Under the pieces are notes generated by a model. It did not search any database and was not told where the DNA came from. It worked only from the letters and a program-made list of their open reading frames with translations. Source: M3007 sp044350425 (GTDB taxonomy: Bacteria > Bacteroidota > Bacteroidia > Chitinophagales > Saprospiraceae). From it: a stretch of DNA of 64,000 nt. Numbering within the stretch: the first letter of the stretch is position 1; the number at the start of each line of letters is the position of its first letter. Both the position numbers and the translations under genes were made by a program. The DNA lies in contig JBILHS010000003.1 in NCBI GenBank assembly GCA_044350425.1, forward strand, positions 1-64,000, read 5' to 3'. Positions 59,986-64,000 of this stretch are shown piece after piece.

Positions 59986-62900
59986 ATGCAAAAGCGCTCG
60001 CTCCCGCCGTTACTTTTTTTTATCCTAATGGGGATTTCCTTGCACTCCCAGTCTATTTATTATGTGCGACCAAATAACTACTTCGTGGACGACAACAAGT
60101 TTTACTTTGGGGTATTGGATATCTCGACATGCCAAGACTCTACCATTTTTTTGATAAATAACACTAGCAATATCGCCGGAATCTATGATTTAGCCGTTTG
60201 CCCAGACGGTACTTTTTATGTTGTATGTGGCAACGAGACTTTCCCCTATGATATGGTTGGGCGGATTAATTTTCAAGACAGCTCCATTGTTCCCATAGAC
60301 AATGTATTGCTTGGAACTTCCTTGACTTGCGATGCGAATGGGGTTCTTTGGGGAGGTGGGCTTGATCTATACTCTTATGACCCTTCTTTTGGCACCTACA
60401 TCAATTACGGTGATACAGGCTACGGATTAGCTGGCGATCTCACTTTCCGAAATGGAAAACTTTATGGCACAACCTACAACAATGACTTCATCGAGATTGA
60501 CCCCTATAACCTTCCAGTTACCAATATTACATACCATTACCCCGTAAATGAGCCTGCGTTTGGAGTGGTAAGTGTGGTGAATTCCTGTGACTCGACCACT
60601 ACCTACATCAGTGTTACAAATTCGCTTTCGTTTCCTCCTCCAAATACCATCAATCAGATATATACAATAGATCCAGTATTACAGACCACTACTTTTGTTT
60701 GCGATATGGCACATGGTATTTGGGGGGCCGCTACTCTTTCTGAACACCTCGCATCTGACTGCACCGTCCACCTAAACCTAGACCCCGACACCTCCTCCTC
60801 CGCTCCTCCCACCGACTGGCAATCTATCCCCCTTTGCTCGCCCGGCTCGCTCATGGTCTCTGATACGGATGCTACCTATTACTCGGGCTATCGTACCGAT
60901 TCCATTCGCCTGCGCTTGCTTACGCCTGCGCCGGATGTTCCGCTTGAATATCTGAGTGCCGTAGGCTTTGGCACGGTAGGTGTCAATGGGCAGGGTGCAG
61001 GTTGGCTCACCCTAGTCGGAGCAACTGGAACAACAGTAGTAGCTGCAAATACAGACTTCCAAACAGCGCTTCGTAGTGTAAGGTGGCACAATGATGCCGC
61101 CCTGTCAACGCCCGGTCTGCGTACCATAGAAGTAATTGCCTTTGCATCGGGCGGACGCACGGATACTTCGTACGCTTATCTGCCAGTGCCAACGTTGCGT
61201 TCGGCAGGGCAAGACACCGCGTTTGTCGCTTGTGCTGATGCACAAGCTTTTGCATTGCATGTGCCAGGCAGCGCAGTGGGCGGTACATGGTCTCCTGTGC
61301 TCCCAAGCGGGGTATTTTCTCCGCAAACAGAACCGCCCGGCACTTTTTCATATATCATCAGCAATGGCTTTTGCACTGCTGATACTGCCTTGGTAGCGGT
61401 AGCCGTGTTGCCACTGCCTATTTTTTCGCTTGGGCAAGACACGAGTGTCTGTGTCAATCAACTGCCGCTTACGTTATCAGCACCTGGTGCATCATTATGG
61501 CAGGATGGTAACATTGCCAATACTTTTAATGCATCCCTATCTGGCATTTATTGGGCTGAATTCATGGATGCTGATGGATGTCAATTTCGGGATAGTGTGT
61601 TGGTGTCAACCAGTTCAATACAAAACACTTCTGGAACTGCACAGCCCTGCTACGGTCAGTCCTACCCATGGAACGGTCAGAGTTTTATGGCCGACACTAC
61701 CATATGTGCCACATTCGCAGGGCTGAACGGCTGTGATTCTAGCCATTGCCTCACACTTTCATTTTTCTACCCTGTGCTTGCGCTGGATACGAGCATTTGT
61801 AGTGGCCAAATGCTGATATGGCAAGGCAAGGACTACATGACATCGGGTGTTTTTGCTGACACGGTGCTGCTTGGCGGATGCCTTACAGCTACAACCTTGA
61901 CTTTATCGGTAATGCCTCCTGACACGGTTTCTCAGAGTGTCAGCATTTGCAACGGAGAAAACTACACAATAGGCGGGCAGACTTTTTCGGCCACCGGCCA
62001 ATACCTTGTTGCCCTCCAAGGGGTGGCAGCATGTGATACGGTGTGGAGACTCAGCCTTACAGTGCGTCCAATTGCCCAATCTGTGCAATCGGTTTTTATA
62101 TGCCCAGGGGAAGCTTATGTATTCAACGGCAATACGCTCACCATGCCAGGTATATATACTGCTACAGGTCAAACGACCCAAGGCTGCGACAGTACAATGA
62201 CACTTACGCTCGGCCTTTTAGCCACACCGATGCCTCAAATTGAGGGCGACACTTCGTTTTGCAATGGTGGATCGGCAACACTTTCTACTGGGCTTTTTGC
62301 AGCCTACGCATGGTCGAGTGGTGAAAACTCTCCTGCGTTAGGCGTTACAACCTCAGGGAGTTATGCGGTGACGGTGACCGGAATGAATGGCTGTACGGGT
62401 GTTGCAGTAACTACGGTTTCGGAACTTCCCCCGATTACTGCTGAGGTGCTTTCAAGTGATCCGCTGTGTCAGGGTGACAGTACCGGGATTATAGAGTTGA
62501 ACAATCTCGCGGGGGGCATAGCGCCGATCTTATTCATTCTTAACAATGCCCCCCCAAGCAGCCTTCCGATATTCGAGCAACTCCCGGCAGGAGCATGGGA
62601 AGTGCTGGCGGTAGACGCGGAGGGCTGCGCGGCTACGTTTATCGGCATACTGGACGACCCACCCGCGTTGGCGGTAGCATTAGGGCCATCACCAGAATTG
62701 GAGATAGGCGACACCTATTCGATCCCGGTTCAGCTAAGCCAATCAGGGAGCTTCAATTTTGCCTGGTCGCCACCTGATGGATTGGACTGTGCGACGTGCC
62801 AAAACCCCGTTGCAACAGCAAGCGAAGAGATTACTTACGCGCTGTTTGTCACCACCTCAGATGGTTGTTCGGCTTCAAGCACGCTATTGCTGCGCATAAA

Positions 62901-63204
62901 AAAGAGCCAGGAGGTTTATATCCCCAACGTCTTTTCACCGAATGGAGATGGGCGTAATGAAGGATTTACGGTTTACGGAAATGCGGATGTGGTACGCAAT
63001 GTGGAGCTATTCCAAGTGTTTGACCGGTGGGGAGAACTGCTTTTTGAAACCCAATCGTTGGGCTTGAATGATGAACAATCGGGCTGGGACGGAAAACAAC
63101 GAGGACGAAATGTACTTCCCGGCGTGTATGTTTGGCATGCTGATATTCGCTTGACCAATGGTACATTGTTGCAAAAGAACGGAGAAATTACTGTGGTGCG
63201 CTAA
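59986..63204 (+). CDS. Propeller/Ig/SprB-like T9SS type B cargo, unit 2
   Basis: 1,072 residues, identical by eye to the protein at 54566, with the same signal peptide, propeller-like part, Ig-like and SprB-like parts and type B sorting domain (IPNVFSPNGDGRNEGFTVYG). No frameshift or stop is seen, so both copies look intact. The gene is closed by boundary hairpin 3. Confidence 0.9.
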   Translation: MQKRSLPPLLFFILMGISLHSQSIYYVRPNNYFVDDNKFYFGVLDISTCQDSTIFLINNTSNIAGIYDLAVCPDGTFYVVCGNETFPYDMVGRINFQDSSIVPIDNVLLGTSLTCDANGVLWGGGLDLYSYDPSFGTYINYGDTGYGLAGDLTFRNGKLYGTTYNNDFIEIDPYNLPVTNITYHYPVNEPAFGVVSVVNSCDSTTTYISVTNSLSFPPPNTINQIYTIDPVLQTTTFVCDMAHGIWGAATLSEHLASDCTVHLNLDPDTSSSAPPTDWQSIPLCSPGSLMVSDTDATYYSGYRTDSIRLRLLTPAPDVPLEYLSAVGFGTVGVNGQGAGWLTLVGATGTTVVAANTDFQTALRSVRWHNDAALSTPGLRTIEVIAFASGGRTDTSYAYLPVPTLRSAGQDTAFVACADAQAFALHVPGSAVGGTWSPVLPSGVFSPQTEPPGTFSYIISNGFCTADTALVAVAVLPLPIFSLGQDTSVCVNQLPLTLSAPGASLWQDGNIANTFNASLSGIYWAEFMDADGCQFRDSVLVSTSSIQNTSGTAQPCYGQSYPWNGQSFMADTTICATFAGLNGCDSSHCLTLSFFYPVLALDTSICSGQMLIWQGKDYMTSGVFADTVLLGGCLTATTLTLSVMPPDTVSQSVSICNGENYTIGGQTFSATGQYLVALQGVAACDTVWRLSLTVRPIAQSVQSVFICPGEAYVFNGNTLTMPGIYTATGQTTQGCDSTMTLTLGLLATPMPQIEGDTSFCNGGSATLSTGLFAAYAWSSGENSPALGVTTSGSYAVTVTGMNGCTGVAVTTVSELPPITAEVLSSDPLCQGDSTGIIELNNLAGGIAPILFILNNAPPSSLPIFEQLPAGAWEVLAVDAEGCAATFIGILDDPPALAVALGPSPELEIGDTYSIPVQLSQSGSFNFAWSPPDGLDCATCQNPVATASEEITYALFVTTSDGCSASSTLLLRIKKSQEVYIPNVFSPNGDGRNEGFTVYGNADVVRNVELFQVFDRWGELLFETQSLGLNDEQSGWDGKQRGRNVLPGVYVWHADIRLTNGTLLQKNGEITVVR

Positions 63205-63230
63205 GTATCATATTCTCTGCTCAACATACC

Positions 63231-63268
63231 AAATAGGCGACACCCCATCCGGTGTCGCCTATTTTTTT
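63231..63268 (+). terminator. Boundary hairpin 3
   Basis: The same AAATAGGCGACACC / GGTGTCGCCTATTT stem, followed by seven T and then sequence not shared with the units (GCATGGATC). It marks the right end of the duplication. Confidence 0.92.
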
Positions 63269-63332
63269 GCATGGATCAAAAGCGCTATAAACTCAATTCC
63301 TGACGTACTTTCGCGCTTTCGAATCTGTTCTT

Positions 63333-64000
63333 ATGCCTGATTTTGTAGAAAATTACCGGAATACCATCGTACAAATCGCTACTCCATATAGTACTGGTAC
63401 GGGATTTTTTTTGCGCAATCATGGGTTGATTGTGACCAACTATCATGTGGTAGAAGGCAATCAGGCTGTCGTAATTGAAGGGGCAAAGTTTAAGAAACAA
63501 CTTGCCAGGGTTCGTTATATAGATTCAAAATACGATCTGGCTTTTCTGGGAGCTCCTCTGAATGGAGAAGAGCTTCCAGATATATTTCTGGGAGTCGCAA
63601 AAGTGCTTCGTGAAAGAGATGCGGTAACTGCGATTGGACACCCATTCGGACTTAAGTTTTCGCTTAAAAGCGGCATAGTATCCAATACTGCAGAATTGAT
63701 GAATGGCATTCCGTATCTGCACATAGACGCGGCATTGAATCCGGGCAACTCCGGAGGTCCACTGGTGGATATTGAAGGGGAAGTGGTAGGTATCAACACC
63801 TTTGTTATTCAAAATGGTGACAACACAGGCTTCTCACTTCCAGTAAGATTTCTCAAGGAGACCTTGGATCAGTTTTTAGAGGTCAAATCTGACAATGCGA
63901 GCAGATGTACGGCCTGTTTAAATATTTTGACAGAGGATACAGTAGACAATAAGCATTGCACCCATTGTGGAAACAAAGCGGAGCTGCCCTCGCATGTGGA
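63333..64000 (+). CDS. Trypsin-like serine protease with zinc ribbon (3' end outside window)
   Basis: The visible 222 residues begin MPDFVENYRNTIVQIATPYS, with no signal peptide. The chymotrypsin/HtrA fold carries a full triad: His38 (VTNYHVVEG), Asp68 (SKYDLAFLG) and Ser140 (LNPGNSGGPLVD). After the protease domain comes a CX2C-X13-CX2C zinc ribbon (C192, C195, C209, C212; RCTACLN and HCTHCGNK). A cytoplasmic HtrA-like protease with a zinc ribbon is unusual; most HtrA relatives are periplasmic and have PDZ domains. The gene runs on past the window edge, so further domains are unknown. It starts 65 bases after the boundary hairpin. Confidence 0.9.
   Translation, partial: MPDFVENYRNTIVQIATPYSTGTGFFLRNHGLIVTNYHVVEGNQAVVIEGAKFKKQLARVRYIDSKYDLAFLGAPLNGEELPDIFLGVAKVLRERDAVTAIGHPFGLKFSLKSGIVSNTAELMNGIPYLHIDAALNPGNSGGPLVDIEGEVVGINTFVIQNGDNTGFSLPVRFLKETLDQFLEVKSDNASRCTACLNILTEDTVDNKHCTHCGNKAELPSHV

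Larger units (their letters stand above)
57811..63230 (+). repeat. Tandem duplication, unit 2 (5,420 bp)
   Basis: Same order and, as far as can be seen, same coding sequence as unit 1. The two encoded proteins of each kind have identical length and composition in both units. The unit ends in GTATCATATTCTCTGCTCAA at both copies, before the next boundary hairpin. Confidence 0.95.

Overview
The window looks like a chromosomal segment of a Bacteroidota bacterium, probably of the class Saprospiria. The evidence is: TAnnTTTG-type -7 promoter elements with a TTTG/TTG box about 20 bp upstream; many secreted proteins ending in type IX secretion system (T9SS) type A or type B sorting domains; a PorP/SprF protein next to a PorE-like OmpA protein; GSCFA and RF3 genes; zinc-free L36 and S14; and long spacers inside the ribosomal operon. 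The genus cannot be fixed from the sequence alone.

Layout. 1-1110: the tail of an unknown gene, then a broken non-ribosomal peptide synthetase (NRPS) condensation domain joined to a T9SS tail. 1157-2653: a SLC13/DASS transporter. 2860-4360: two near-identical ECF sigma factor units in tandem, each with its own promoter region and terminator. 4378-11651 (minus strand): a conserved cytoplasmic protein, then a head-to-tail duplicated secreted-protein gene (one copy crippled by a 265-bp deletion, one intact) and a beta-helix T9SS cargo. 12130-14250: GSCFA and transglutaminase-like genes, convergent around a 32-bp-arm palindrome. 14409-19769: a 1,526-residue exported protein of unknown role and a GT2 glycosyltransferase. 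19874-24247 (minus): a 1,457-residue T9SS cargo made of 14 Cys-rich repeats. 24497-26080 (minus): RF3. 26423-29911: PorP/SprF and a PorE-like TPR/PD40/OmpA protein. 30037-34667: a small helical protein, HMG-CoA synthase, a helix-hairpin-helix/coiled-coil protein, an OmpA protein and an Lrp/AsnC regulator.

35250-52370 is the complete S10-spc-alpha ribosomal supercluster in canonical order (rpsJ to rplQ, with secY, map, infA and rpoA), read from one strong promoter at 35126-35158. It has unusual parts: four spacers carrying TTGACCACATT repeats that can fold on themselves, a possible two-state RNA structure before rpsS, an RGG-rich tail on S3 and an acidic tail on L17.

52393-63230 is a 5,420-bp tandem duplication of a two-gene unit. 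Its first gene is a dockerin/cohesin-like T9SS type A protein and its second a propeller/Ig/SprB-like type B protein. The coding parts are identical at protein level in the two copies, and the same terminator hairpin stands at all three boundaries. A (CA)7 tract lies in the signal peptide region of the first gene in both copies. The window ends inside a trypsin-like protease with a zinc ribbon.

The recurring theme is tandem duplication (sigma unit, propeller unit, two-gene cargo unit) around genes for surface and secreted proteins. The cargo proteins would be exported by Sec and then by the T9SS, of which PorP/SprF and PorE-like components are encoded here.
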